Of a stretch of DNA of 64,000 nt, positions 47,264-56,425 are shown in pieces. Numbering within the stretch: position 1 is the stretch's first letter; every line of letters starts with the position of its first letter. Source of the DNA: CAVSIS01 sp963814875 (GTDB lineage Bacteria > Acidobacteriota > Thermoanaerobaculia > Thermoanaerobaculales > Sulfomarinibacteraceae); the NCBI GenBank assembly GCA_963814875.1, contig CAWFFJ010000018.1:124001-188000 (forward strand). The letters run 5' to 3'. Under the pieces are notes generated by a model. It was not told the DNA's origin. It saw nothing but the letters and a program-made list of their open reading frames with translations, and ran no database searches. The translations under genes and the position numbers were made by a program.

Positions 47264-47343
47264 GGGAGCCTGTGGAGCATAGGCCCGGGATGGCAGTTGG
47301 GGGGTTCGAGGCGGCGTCGGGGGCCGATGTCCCACAGGCTCTC
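47264..47343 (+). repeat. Imperfect palindromic intergenic repeat, copy B
   Basis: An 80-base element just after slyD, whose ends pair (gagcctgtgg with ccacaggctc). It aligns with 2207-2285 in the same orientation. The ctgtgg/ccacag stem replaces ctgtag/ctacag of copy A. The rest of the gap to 47442 holds nothing recognisable. It could also act as the slyD terminator. Confidence 0.62.
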
Positions 47344-47442
47344 TTGCAGCGCTGCGCGGATCCGAAGAAACTCCCGGTCAGAAGCCCCGAACACTCTCAG
47401 AGGCCGTATTCATGCTCGCCCGGGGCTCGCTGTGCCGCCGGT

Positions 47443-48498
47443 TCACGCCTCCCAGCGCCGGAAGAAGAGCGCCTGCCGATGGACGGGCCTCGTGCGCTCC
47501 TCGAGCTCCGCCATCTGGGCTGCGCTCATGGGCGTGAACGTCCTCGCGATCTGGACGTTCTCCTCGAGCTGAGCGATGGTGTCGCACCCCACGATCACTG
47601 TGCTGACCGGCAGCGAGAGCACGTAGCGCATCGCCTCTCGCATCGCCAGTATTCCCTGCCGGTTTCCTGCAAAGCGGGAGCCCGGATCTGATGGCGGAGT
47701 CCATGACGACAGAAGCCGCCCGCGCGCCGGAATCTTCATACCGATGATCGCCATCTCGCGCTCCACCGCCATCGGCAGGAGCTTCTCCGCGAAGCTCAGA
47801 TGGTGGCGGTCGGCGGCGTTCAGCGCGAGCAAGATCGAGTCAAAAGCCGTCCGGCGCAGCGCTTCGATAAGCACGTTGGGATCGGCGTGGCCGGTCACTC
47901 CGATGTGCCGCACGACCTTCTGCTCGCGCATCTCCTGGAGCGCCTTCACTGCACCGTCCGGAGCGAAGATCTGGCCGATCTGCTCCATTCGGTCGAGGTT
48001 GTGGATCTGCCACAGGTCGAGGTGGTCGGTGTGGAGCAGCTCCAGCGAGCGCTCGAGCAGCCTCAGGGAGCCGTCCCGGCTGCGGTCGTGGGTCTTCGAG
48101 GCGAGGAAGACCTCGCCCCGGCGGCGCTGCATGACCTGGCCGATGTGGCGTTCGCTCCAGCGCTCCTGCACGCCCCCGTAGCGGGCCGAGGTGTCGATGT
48201 AGTTGACCCCGAGGTCGATCGCGCGCTCGATCAGCGGGACGGCCACGTCGGCGTTGTCGGCCTGCTCAAGTGCGGCCTGTCCGCCGAGGCTGAACGCGCC
48301 GACTCTGTAACCCGTACGGCCGAGGTTCCGCGTCGGCATCGCGTCCGGCGTGCGTGGGTTGTCGGGCAGCGGAGGCAGGCTTCGAGGTGCCTCGCCCGCC
48401 AGCGCGTTGCGTGCCAGGAAGCCCGCCGCCGCGGCGCCGCCCAGCTTGAAGAGGTCGCGTCGCTTGATCGTCGGCCTGGCGTCGTCGCGCTCGTTCAT
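47443..48498 (-). CDS. Tat-exported aldo/keto reductase
   Basis: 351 residues. A twin-arginine signal is visible at about 12-35 (KRRDLFKLGGAAAAGFLA), then a mature aldo/keto reductase starting TRNLGRTGYRVGAFSLGGQA. The active-site set is present: Asp and Tyr in NYIDTSARYGG, Lys in LASKTHDRSR and His in LDLWQIHNLD. NADPH-dependent carbonyl reduction is usual for the family; export suggests the cofactor is folded in first. ATG 48498 has GGAGGA upstream. The substrate is unknown. Confidence 0.88.
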   Translation of the reverse strand: MNERDDARPTIKRRDLFKLGGAAAAGFLARNALAGEAPRSLPPLPDNPRTPDAMPTRNLGRTGYRVGAFSLGGQAALEQADNADVAVPLIERAIDLGVNYIDTSARYGGVQERWSERHIGQVMQRRRGEVFLASKTHDRSRDGSLRLLERSLELLHTDHLDLWQIHNLDRMEQIGQIFAPDGAVKALQEMREQKVVRHIGVTGHADPNVLIEALRRTAFDSILLALNAADRHHLSFAEKLLPMAVEREMAIIGMKIPARGRLLSSWTPPSDPGSRFAGNRQGILAMREAMRYVLSLPVSTVIVGCDTIAQLEENVQIARTFTPMSAAQMAELEERTRPVHRQALFFRRWEA

Positions 48499-48753
48499 GG
48501 CGTCCTCCGATGATTGCTTCTGCGAGCCTAGCGAATCGAACCCGCGCCTGCAACCCGGTTGACACCTCACTCCTACACCTACTCATTGAGTCGTACATTA
48601 TCGCCGACGCCATCGCCGCGTGGCTCGCGACTGGAGGTCAGCAATGATCAGATCCGAGGCGCTGCGCTGAGAGTAACCCGGGCTCGGAGCCTGTATCATC
48701 GGGCGCGAGGATGTCCACAGGACGTCCGGACAGCCTTGGAGGGCTCCACCACG

Positions 48754-50568
48754 GTGACCTGTTCCAGTTTGACACGTGTGCTCGTCCTGCTCCTCGCCGC
48801 GACAACCCTGATCGCTGCGGGTGGGTGCCGCTCAACCTCTTCCGAACCCGCTCCCCCGCCGAAAGTCGCGAGCGACCAGACCCCGGCGGCGGTCACTTCG
48901 ACTCCCCCGGAAGGAGCGGTCGTGCAGGCCTCCCCGGTGCCGGAGACGACTCCCATCGCCGCCCCCGACGCGGAGCTCACAGACGAACCCGAAACCGAGG
49001 GTGACCTCACTGACGGCTCGGACACTCCTGGCCCGCAGCAGGCTCAGCAGGAGGCTCTCGAGCTCTGCCAGTCGGCCTCGGAGTTCCTCGACCAGGGTGA
49101 GATTGACGACGCTCTCGCGGCTCTCGACCGGGCGTATGAGCTCATGCTCAGTCTACCCAGCGACGGCGACACGACCTACCTCCAAGCGCGCGAGGACATC
49201 CGGCGGCTGGTCGCAGAGCTCATCGTGCGCACATACGACTCCCAGCGTGCGGTCGCCGCACCGCCGACGACGTCCTGGGACCTCGCTCTTCCTATTGTTG
49301 AAAACGAACACGTCCAGCGCGAGATTCGCAGCTTCACCAACGGTGAACGCGGCTCATTCCTCGAGGGCTACCGCCGCTCCGGGCTGTATCGGCCCATGAT
49401 CCTCGCCAAGCTCGAGGAGGCGGGGCTGCCCAGTCAGTTGAGTTGGATGCCGCTGGTCGAGAGCTGGTTCAAGGTCCGCGCCCTGTCCCGGGCCAGCGCG
49501 CTCGGGATGTGGCAGTTCATCGCGTCCACCGGGCAGCGCTACGGTCTCGGGCGCGACGCCTGGGTCGATGATCGGATGGACCCGGAGCGCTCGACGGATG
49601 CAGCGATCGCCTACCTTGTCGAGCTTCACAGTCTCTTCGGAGACTGGCCGAAGGCGCTGGCCGCTTACAACTGCGGTGAGGCCAGGGTGATGCGGTTGAA
49701 TCGACAGCGTCCCGAAGAGTACCAGGACTTCTGGGATCTGTACGCCCAGCTCCCGCAGGAGACCCGCCGTTACGTCCCGCGTTTCTTTGCCGCGTTGCTG
49801 ATTCTCGACAACCCGGCCGCCTACGGGATCGAGCTTCCAGAACCGCTGGCCCCGGTCGACGGCGTGGCCACAGTACCCGTGGATCGCTCGGTCAAGCTCG
49901 ACCGACTCGACGGCACCCTTGGACTGGAGGCGGGTACCCTCGCCGCGCTCAATCCAGCCCTTCGCCACGGCGCCACCCCCAAGCGTCCCTACGATCTTCG
50001 GGTCCCAGTGGAGGTCGAAGGGGCAGTCGACGAGCAAGTCGCCCAGCTGCCCGAGTACAGCCCTCCACAGCCGTTGTACGTGACGCACAGGGTGCGCCGG
50101 GGCGAGACGCTGTCGGGTATTGCAGGCCGCTACCGCACCAGCGTCTCGGCTGTCATGCGCGCCAACAACCTCCGCAGCGCCAACCGGATCTCGCCCGGGC
50201 AGCGTCTGCGCATCCCGACCGGTTCCCGCGGTGTCGTTGCGACGGAACCGGCATTCAACCCTGCCGAGGGCACCCAGACTGTGCGGCCCGGCGACTCCCT
50301 CTACAGCATCGCACGCCGCTACTCGACCACCGTCGACGACCTCAAGCGCGAGAATGGCCTGAGCTCAAACACGATCCTCCCCGGACAGAAGCTCAAGGTC
50401 CACCCAGGATCCCGCGACGACCTGCGACGCTACCAGGTTCAGCGCGGCGACACCCTGAGCGACATCGCGACCCGCAACGGAGTGTCTCTGAGCGCCCTGC
50501 TGCGTGCCAACGGTCTCGGCTCCCGCTCGACGATCTTCCCCGGCCAATGGCTGGTCATCCCGAGTTGA
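48754..50568 (+). CDS. LysM-containing lytic transglycosylase lipoprotein (MltD-like), second copy
   Basis: About 604 residues from GTG 48754. The lipoprotein signal LVLLLAATTLIAAGGC ends at about Cys 24. A low-complexity acidic stretch and a helical region lead to the transglycosylase domain: MPLVESWFKVRALSRASALG, then GMWQFIASTGQRYGLG and AAYNCGEARV. Three LysM modules close the protein (YVTHRVRRGETLSGIAGRY, TVRPGDSLYSIARRYSTT, YQVQRGDTLSDIATRNGV). Overall design matches 43715-45529. Ribosome site GGAGGG is 11 bases before GTG; the frame is open upstream but reads as non-coding. A strong terminator follows. Confidence 0.86.
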   Translation: MTCSSLTRVLVLLLAATTLIAAGGCRSTSSEPAPPPKVASDQTPAAVTSTPPEGAVVQASPVPETTPIAAPDAELTDEPETEGDLTDGSDTPGPQQAQQEALELCQSASEFLDQGEIDDALAALDRAYELMLSLPSDGDTTYLQAREDIRRLVAELIVRTYDSQRAVAAPPTTSWDLALPIVENEHVQREIRSFTNGERGSFLEGYRRSGLYRPMILAKLEEAGLPSQLSWMPLVESWFKVRALSRASALGMWQFIASTGQRYGLGRDAWVDDRMDPERSTDAAIAYLVELHSLFGDWPKALAAYNCGEARVMRLNRQRPEEYQDFWDLYAQLPQETRRYVPRFFAALLILDNPAAYGIELPEPLAPVDGVATVPVDRSVKLDRLDGTLGLEAGTLAALNPALRHGATPKRPYDLRVPVEVEGAVDEQVAQLPEYSPPQPLYVTHRVRRGETLSGIAGRYRTSVSAVMRANNLRSANRISPGQRLRIPTGSRGVVATEPAFNPAEGTQTVRPGDSLYSIARRYSTTVDDLKRENGLSSNTILPGQKLKVHPGSRDDLRRYQVQRGDTLSDIATRNGVSLSALLRANGLGSRSTIFPGQWLVIPS

Positions 50569-50570
50569 TC

Positions 50571-50594
50571 GGCCCGCCTCCCGGGCCTTTCTCT
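50571..50594 (+). terminator. Rho-independent terminator after the LysM transglycosylase gene
   Basis: A perfect six-base stem (ggcccg / cgggcc) with a five-base loop starts two bases after the stop codon and is followed by tttctct. This matches an intrinsic terminator on the plus strand. Confidence 0.75.
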
Positions 50595-50623
50595 ATCCCG
50601 CAGGCGTCGGTACGTGGTGCGCC

Positions 50624-50644
50624 CCTTGCCGCATAGCGGCAAGG
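50624..50644 (+). promoter_or_regulatory. Hairpin in the ackA leader
   Basis: A perfect nine-base stem ccttgccgc / gcggcaagg with a three-base loop (ata) ends 17 bases before the ackA ATG. The stem includes the AAGG that could serve as part of the ribosome site. No T run follows, so a terminator is unlikely. It could control ackA translation, but there is no proof from one sequence. Confidence 0.4.
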
Positions 50645-50661
50645 AACCCACCTTGGCGGGT

Positions 50662-51909
50662 ATGAACATCCTGGTCCTCAACTGCGGCTCGTCCACCGTC
50701 AAGTTCCAGATCATCCAGACCGATCAGCAGCTCATCGCAGAAGATCGTGACCGCTGGCTCGCGCGCGGCATCATCGAGCGCGTTGGAAGCCAGGCCTTGA
50801 TCACATTCGAGGCCAGTGGGCACCCAAAGGAACGCCACGCGGAGCCGATTCGTGACCACCGCGCGGCGATCGACCGCATTCTGCGCTGGGTGATTTCGGC
50901 GGAATCAAAGATCGACGACGTGACCTCCCTCGCCGACATCGACGCCGTCGGCCATCGAGTCGTCCACGGCGGTGAGCGGTTCCAGCGGTCGGTGCGGATC
51001 GACGCCGACGTCTTGGAAGGCATCGAGGACTGCATCGATCTCGCGCCGCTCCACAACCCGGCAAACCTCAAGGGGATTCGCGCCGCGACCGAGCTGCTCG
51101 GCCCCGGAGTTCCGCAGGTGGCCGTGTTCGATACCTCGTTTCACTCCACGATGCCAGAGGAGGCGTACCTCTACGCCCTCCCCTACCAGCTCTACCGGCG
51201 CTATAAGATCCGCCGCTACGGCTTCCACGGTACCTCGCACCGGTACATCGCCTTCCGCTACCGGATGCTGCACGGGCTCGAGCCGGAGCAGGTCACGATC
51301 ATCACCCTCCACCTCGGCAACGGGTGCTCGGCGTGTGCGATCCGGGAAGGCCGCTCGGTGGCGACATCGATGGGCTTTACACCCCTCGAGGGGCTGGTGA
51401 TGGGCACCCGGTCGGGCGACATCGATCCGTCGCTGATCGAGTTCCTGATGATGAAGGAGGGCATCGACGTCTCCGAGGTCGATACCTTGCTCAACAAGCG
51501 CTCCGGTCTGCTCGGCCTCTCCGGCCTGACCTCGGACATGCGCGAGCTGCTCGAAGAGGAGGCCGAGAACCACGACCGCCGCGCCTGCCTGGCGATCGCC
51601 ATCTTCTGTCGCCGGGTGCAACACTACATCGGCGCCTACCTGGCCGTGGCCGGGCCCACCGAAGCGGTCGTGTTCACCGGCGGGATCGGCGAGAACGCGG
51701 CGCCCGTACGCGAGCGCATCCTCACCGGTCTGGAGCACCTCGGCCTCACCCTCGACCGCGCCCGCAACGAAGCCGCCATCGGCGGACGGGTCGGCGAGAT
51801 CACGGCGGACGGGTCGCCGATCCGAGCCTGGGTGATCCCGACCAACGAGGAGCTGCTGATTGCGCGCGACACGTACCGGGTCGTCGAGGACATTCCGCGC
51901 CGCTGGTAG
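50662..51909 (+). CDS. ackA: Acetate kinase
   Basis: 415 residues. The N-terminal ASKHA motif MNILVLNCGSSTVKFQI, then FHGTSHRYIA, HLGNGCSACAI, and GIGENAAPVRERI are the diagnostic segments. It converts acetyl phosphate and ADP to acetate and ATP, or the reverse. ATG 50662 starts the family homology; an ATG at 50614 would add an unrelated leader that overlaps the hairpin. No phosphotransacetylase gene is in the window, so the two are not in one operon here. Confidence 0.95.
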   Translation: MNILVLNCGSSTVKFQIIQTDQQLIAEDRDRWLARGIIERVGSQALITFEASGHPKERHAEPIRDHRAAIDRILRWVISAESKIDDVTSLADIDAVGHRVVHGGERFQRSVRIDADVLEGIEDCIDLAPLHNPANLKGIRAATELLGPGVPQVAVFDTSFHSTMPEEAYLYALPYQLYRRYKIRRYGFHGTSHRYIAFRYRMLHGLEPEQVTIITLHLGNGCSACAIREGRSVATSMGFTPLEGLVMGTRSGDIDPSLIEFLMMKEGIDVSEVDTLLNKRSGLLGLSGLTSDMRELLEEEAENHDRRACLAIAIFCRRVQHYIGAYLAVAGPTEAVVFTGGIGENAAPVRERILTGLEHLGLTLDRARNEAAIGGRVGEITADGSPIRAWVIPTNEELLIARDTYRVVEDIPRRW

Positions 51910-52035
51910 GTCACAAACCCGCAGCGGCGCACTCGCCCGGGAACGGAGTCCGCGGGTCAGCGGTTGCATCGGGTCACACGTCGCCGCGGAGGTTGAGAAA
52001 CCAAAGCCCCCGGTTTGCCGTACGTTGTCTGGGGG

Positions 52036-52764
52036 ATGAGGACAATGCGCCGCGACGTGCTGGGGCTTCTGGTGGCCGTGACGTTTGCACCGCTGGCTGG
52101 GTCCGCGGCGCCGACGATTCCCGGCGTGCTCTCCTCGTCTGAGCAAACCCGGCTCCTCGACGTTGAGTCGTCCTCGGGCGAGGCGCACTACGAGCTCCAA
52201 GCTCCAATCTTCATCCCTTCGCTCCGCGTCGAGGCCTTCGGCCTCAGCTGTCGACCGGAGACACTGACCGGTCACATCGACCAGGGCGGTACCTTCACCC
52301 ACACCTTCGACCTCGAACACGCCGGCAACCTGATCGTAACCCTGATCGGTCCCCTGGCCGCGGACCTCGATCTCGCCGTCTACGGTCCCAGCGGGTGCCT
52401 GGTCGCGATTTCGGACCACGCGGATTCCTCGGCCGAGCGCATCACGATCCGCCTGCCCGCCGACGGACGCTGGAGGATCGAGGTCGTGGGCCGCGATGTC
52501 CCGGCTGGATGGGCGGAGTTCGACCTCTCGGTGGATGCGATCGAGGGTCGAGACCTGGAGGTCCTTCCGGTAACCTTGGGTCCCTATGCGCCCGGAGATC
52601 GGATCACGGTCGAGCTCCGGCTGACAAGGTTCGAGCATGAGTGCGCTGCACCCCGTGCACTCCTCGTGTGGGGCCCCGAAGGTGACGCAATCCTCGACGA
52701 GCCGGTCACGCTGCGGACTCGGCGGGCAGTGCGACGCGTCGCGCCCCCGATTCGGCCACGCTAA
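52036..52764 (+). CDS. Exported protein with a pre-peptidase C-terminal (PPC)-like domain
   Basis: 242 residues. A signal peptide covers about 1-25 (RRDVLGLLVAVTFAPLAGSAA). Between about 85 and 170 a beta-sandwich PPC-like domain is visible: GHIDQGGTFTHTFDL, LIVTLIGPLAADLDLAVYGP and RITIRLPADGRWRIEV. A C-terminal beta-rich stretch of about 60 residues follows. No enzyme domain accompanies it, so it may be a binding or structural secreted protein. The start could be ATG 52045 instead. An S9 peptidase gene lies 120 bases downstream. Confidence 0.68.
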   Translation: MRTMRRDVLGLLVAVTFAPLAGSAAPTIPGVLSSSEQTRLLDVESSSGEAHYELQAPIFIPSLRVEAFGLSCRPETLTGHIDQGGTFTHTFDLEHAGNLIVTLIGPLAADLDLAVYGPSGCLVAISDHADSSAERITIRLPADGRWRIEVVGRDVPAGWAEFDLSVDAIEGRDLEVLPVTLGPYAPGDRITVELRLTRFEHECAAPRALLVWGPEGDAILDEPVTLRTRRAVRRVAPPIRPR

Positions 52765-52887
52765 CGGGCGGCGAGTTGTTTCGTTCGTCGGTGTAACATC
52801 CCCGATGCTGCGAGGCCTGTACTCCGTGCCGATCGGCCTCTCCGGGGGACCGGCACAGTGACATCAGATCGACAAAGGAGGGTAGCG

Positions 52888-54812
52888 ATGCGTCATCCCG
52901 TCATGGCGGCTGCAGGAGCAGCCGCGGTCCTGCTCGTCGCCTGCTCGGCCAGGACACCCGAGAGCCTGAAGATCACCGGACCGTCAGCGAACTACACCAT
53001 GGACCAGTTCCTCAAGACCACCACGATCGGGGGCAGCTCGTTCAGCCCCGATGAGACCCGTCTCCTGGTGTCGTCGAACGAGACCGGCGTCTTTAACGTC
53101 TACGAGCTCGATCTCGCCACCGGCGCGAGGGCCCCCGTCACCGAAGGCGACCAGACCACCTTCGCGGTCGCCTACCTGCCGCCCGACGGCCGCATCCTGT
53201 TCAGCCGCGACTCCGGCGGCAACGAGCTCGACCACCTCTACCTCCGCGAGCTCGACGGGACCTTCCGCGACCTCACCGAGGGGGCGCAGACGAAGGAGGA
53301 CTTCGCCGGCTTCGCTCCCGACCGCAAGAGCTTCTTCACCATCAGCAACGTCCGCGACCCCCGCTTCTTCGACGGCTACGAGTGGGACGTCGCCACCCTC
53401 GACAAGCGGATGATCTATCGCAACGAGGCCGGTCTCGACCCCGCCGGGATCTCGCCCGACCGGCACTGGATCGCGCTCCAGAAGGCCAATACAACCAACG
53501 ACACCGACCTCTTCGTCCTCGACCTCACCCGAGGCGGCGAGCCGAAGCGGATCTCCGAGCACAATGGCGAGGCGACGTTCTCGTTCCAGGACTTCAGCCC
53601 CGACGGCCGCTGGCTCTACTACACGTCCAATACGGACGGCGAGTTCGCCGCGCTCAAGCGCTACGAGCTCGCGACCGGCACCCACGAGGACGTCTACTCG
53701 ACCTCGTGGGACGTCGACTTCGCCTACTTCAGCCGCAACGGCGCCTTTCGCGTAATCGGCACCAACGAGGACGGCTACACCAAGGTCGCAGTGACCCGCA
53801 CCGCGGACGGCCAGGCGATCGAAATTCCGGACCTGCCTCGCGGCACCGTCAGCGGCGTCGCCTTTTCCCCGTCCGAGCGGCTCATGAAGCTCACGGTCTC
53901 GAGCGACACCATGCCCGGCAACATGTACCTCTACGACCTCGACGGCCGGAAGCTGACCCAGCTCACCGACACCCTCAACCCCGAGATCAAGGCCTCCGAC
54001 CTCGTCGCCGGCGACATCGTCCGCTTCACCGCCCGCGACGGCATGGTCATCCCCGGTCCGCTCTACAAGCCCCTCGGCGCCGGCCCGGACCATAAGACCC
54101 CGGTCATGCTGATGATCCACGGCGGCCCGGGTGGTCAGAGCCGCCCCGGCTACTCCGCCGAGCGCCAGTTCCTGCTCAACCACGGCTACGCGCTGTTTGC
54201 GGTCAACAACCGGGGGTCATCCGGCTACGGCAAGACCTTCCTCGCCGCAGACGACGGCAAGCACGGCCGCGAACCGCTGTGGGACTGCGTCGATGCCAAG
54301 GAGTGGCTCAAGACCCAGGACTGGGTCGACCCCGAGCGCATCGGCATCATGGGCGGCTCCTACGGCGGCTACATGACGCTGGCCGCGCTCGCCTTCGAGC
54401 CCGACCAGTTCGCGGTCGGCGTCGACCTGTTCGGAGTCGCCAACTGGATCCGCACCCTCGAGAGCATCCCGCCCTACTGGGAGAGTGGCCCCTCGCGCTC
54501 TACAAGGAGATCGGCGACCCGCAGAAGGACCACAACTTCCTCTACAAAACCTCGCCCGTGTTCCACGCCGACAAGATCACCCGGCCGCTCCTGATCCTCC
54601 AGGGCGAGAACGACCCGCAGGTGCTCAAGGCCGAGAGCGACGACATGGTCGCCGCGATCCAGAACCACGGCGGCGTGGTGGAGTACGTCGTGTTCGACGA
54701 CGAGGGCCACGGCTTCACCAAGAACGCCAACCGCATCCGCGGCTGGGAGACGGTGCTGCGTTTCCTCGACACCCACCTCAAGGGCCAGCCCGTCACGCCC
54801 GCCACCAGCTGA
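52888..54812 (+). pseudogene. S9-family prolyl oligopeptidase lipoprotein, interrupted by a frameshift
   Basis: The intact gene would encode about 641 residues. The lipoprotein signal ends in LLVAC; AAGGAGG lies before ATG 52888. An N-terminal beta-propeller (about 30-385) precedes the alpha/beta hydrolase, with the nucleophile in GIMGGSYGGYMT (Ser about 491). At the CCCC run 54489-54492 the frame is lost: one frame ends at 54594 as a basic nonsense tail, while the frame one base earlier continues LALYKEIGDPQKDHNFLYK to 54812 with the catalytic Asp (LQGENDPQV) and His (DDEGHGF). A missing C restores it. This may be a true mutation or a base-calling error. As written, the product lacks Asp and His. 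Confidence 0.88.
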
Positions 54813-54835
54813 CCGCGCCACCGCGCAGAACTCGA

Positions 54836-54860
54836 CGGCCCCCGGGAATCCCGGGGGCCG
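54836..54860 (+). terminator. GC-rich hairpin, likely terminator after the S9 peptidase gene
   Basis: An 11-base perfect stem (cggcccccggg / cccgggggccg) with loop aat starts 23 bases after the stop. Only ttgcatct follows, a weak T run. It lies between convergent reading directions and could serve both strands. Confidence 0.65.
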
Positions 54861-54898
54861 TTGCATCTGTCCCGACGAGGACGCAGGCGGCACTCGAG

Positions 54899-55042
54899 CT
54901 ACAGCTCGCGCGTCCGCCACTCGTCGCCCAGCCGCGCCACCAGTGCGGCGTAGATGGCGATCCCATCCCACAGGTTCTGGAGGCAGAGGTTCTCGTCCGG
55001 GCCGTGCTGGTGATTATGGTGATTGGACGCCGGCGCTGATCT
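54899..55042 (-). pseudogene. C-terminal remnant of an M20-type peptidase
   Basis: On the minus strand about 44 codons before a TAG at 54899-54901 encode HGPDENLCLQNLWDGIAIYA and then a short basic/acidic end. This matches the closing helix region of M20/M25/M40 peptidases, where HGPNE and a NxWxGIxxYA helix are typical. Nothing of the rest of the enzyme is present. The frame coincides with that of the SGNH gene upstream, whose stop codon ends at 55045, so readthrough would append this tail. I take that as chance. Confidence 0.6.
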
Positions 55043-56425
55043 TCACTGCGGAGCGCCCGGCAGAGCGAGGCCTCGGCGTGCAGCGATCCTGGCCACGACG
55101 CCACCCTCCAGCCACTCGCGCAGGCATTCTGCGACCAGCTCGTGTCCCTCGGCTGTGTAATGGTCTTGGTCGAGGAAAATGCGTGCACTCCACCGCCGCA
55201 CGACGGCCGCGCGCTCGTCCTGCGACCGCGGCGGCTCGGAGACTGCCTCGCTCACAGCGTCCGTCAGGATCGCGTGCTCGAAGACGGGCGTCAGGTCGAG
55301 CACTTCGAGGCCGCGTTCGGCAGCATGGGTCGCGAGGATGCGCTGCGGGTGCTGGAGGTCAGGCTCGAGGAGCTGGAAGGTCGCGGGAGACACGACGAGG
55401 AGCAGCTCGAGGTCTCGGCCGCGGCAGCTGTCCTGGATCGTGTCGAGCGATTTGAGCACCAGCTTCCATCCCGGCGCGAGGATCGGGTCCTCTCGGTCGT
55501 GGGTGGCAACGTACCGATCGTCCATTCGGGCCCACCGTTCCTGCACCCGCTTTCGGGTGGCGCTGCGCCGGATCCAATACGCGACCCGGCCGAAGCCGGT
55601 CTCGTTCAGCAGCCAGCTCGCGACTTGGGTGCGCGCCTGGGTGACACCGTGGTAGTCGATACCGGTACCGCCCAGATCTCGGTCGATGACGAAGGGCTCG
55701 GTCACGTCGTTGAGGTAGAAGCAGAGCACGACAAAATCCGGTTCGAAGCGCAGCGAGCGCTCGAGGACAACCGCCTCCTGAACGGTCGAGTAGCCCTGGA
55801 CTCCCGTGTTGATGACCTGGGAGCTCGTGAACGGCGCGGATCTCCCTGTAAGCAGTCGCTCGAGCTGGTTGGCAAAGGTCTCGTCTCTCGAGACACCGTG
55901 CCCCATGGCGATAGAGTCCCCGAGCACCAGACCGCGGAGCTCTCCCGCCGGTTTGGCGAGCGGAAAGTCGTCGTCGTGGTGCCCCCAGCGGTTGATGATG
56001 ATCGGCGTGTTGCCGTACTCGGATCCCCAGCTCCGAACCGCTCCCGGCCGCTGGCGGAACAGCGTTTCAGGGTCCGGGACCCACAGCGGTAGCCCAAAGC
56101 AGGCCACGATCAGCCGATCGGTCAGCAGCACCGCCGCCAGGCTCACCAGGAGCAGCGTGGCCCGCGCGGGGATTTCGGTCCGAGGTGTCCGACGGCGCAG
56201 TGCCGCCCCCGCCGCGAGCAGCACGCACCCGACAATGCAAGAGATCACCGTGTAGGCCACCACCAGGTCGCGCTCGCCGCCGACGCCGCCAGGGCGCCAC
56301 AGCCGCGCGACCCACGGATTCACGACCGCGGCCGATGCCAGGGCGAGTGTTCCGGCGGCACTTGCCAACCGGGCCGCAGCCGGCTGCGGCCCGCTCATCG
56401 GCACGGACGGTCCAACCTGCCTCAC
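55043..56425 (-). CDS. Membrane-anchored SGNH/GDSL hydrolase
   Basis: About 460 residues. Three hydrophobic helices in the first ~115 residues (AGTLALASAAVV, VAYTVISCIVGCVLLAAGAA, ATLLLVSLAAVLLTD) precede a catalytic domain with block I LVLGDSIAMGHGVSRDETF, block III CFYLNDVTE and the C-terminal DQDHYTAEGHELVAE (Asp/His pair). Such proteins act as esterases or acyl transfer enzymes on sugars or lipids. GTG 56425 overlaps the stop of the upstream aminotransferase gene (GTGA), so I prefer it to ATG 56398. The substrate is unknown. Confidence 0.8.
   Translation of the reverse strand: MRQVGPSVPMSGPQPAAARLASAAGTLALASAAVVNPWVARLWRPGGVGGERDLVVAYTVISCIVGCVLLAAGAALRRRTPRTEIPARATLLLVSLAAVLLTDRLIVACFGLPLWVPDPETLFRQRPGAVRSWGSEYGNTPIIINRWGHHDDDFPLAKPAGELRGLVLGDSIAMGHGVSRDETFANQLERLLTGRSAPFTSSQVINTGVQGYSTVQEAVVLERSLRFEPDFVVLCFYLNDVTEPFVIDRDLGGTGIDYHGVTQARTQVASWLLNETGFGRVAYWIRRSATRKRVQERWARMDDRYVATHDREDPILAPGWKLVLKSLDTIQDSCRGRDLELLLVVSPATFQLLEPDLQHPQRILATHAAERGLEVLDLTPVFEHAILTDAVSEAVSEPPRSQDERAAVVRRWSARIFLDQDHYTAEGHELVAECLREWLEGGVVARIAARRGLALPGAPQ

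Noticed and set aside
48559..48600. TTGACA as a possible -35 box upstream of the LysM transglycosylase gene
   Set aside because: No fitting -10 hexamer at 16-18 bases, and the distance to the start at 48754 is long.
54899..55045. Stop-codon readthrough extending the SGNH hydrolase by an M20-like tail
   Set aside because: The frames agree, but the tail matches a different enzyme family and the SGNH domain is complete without it. A remnant is simpler.
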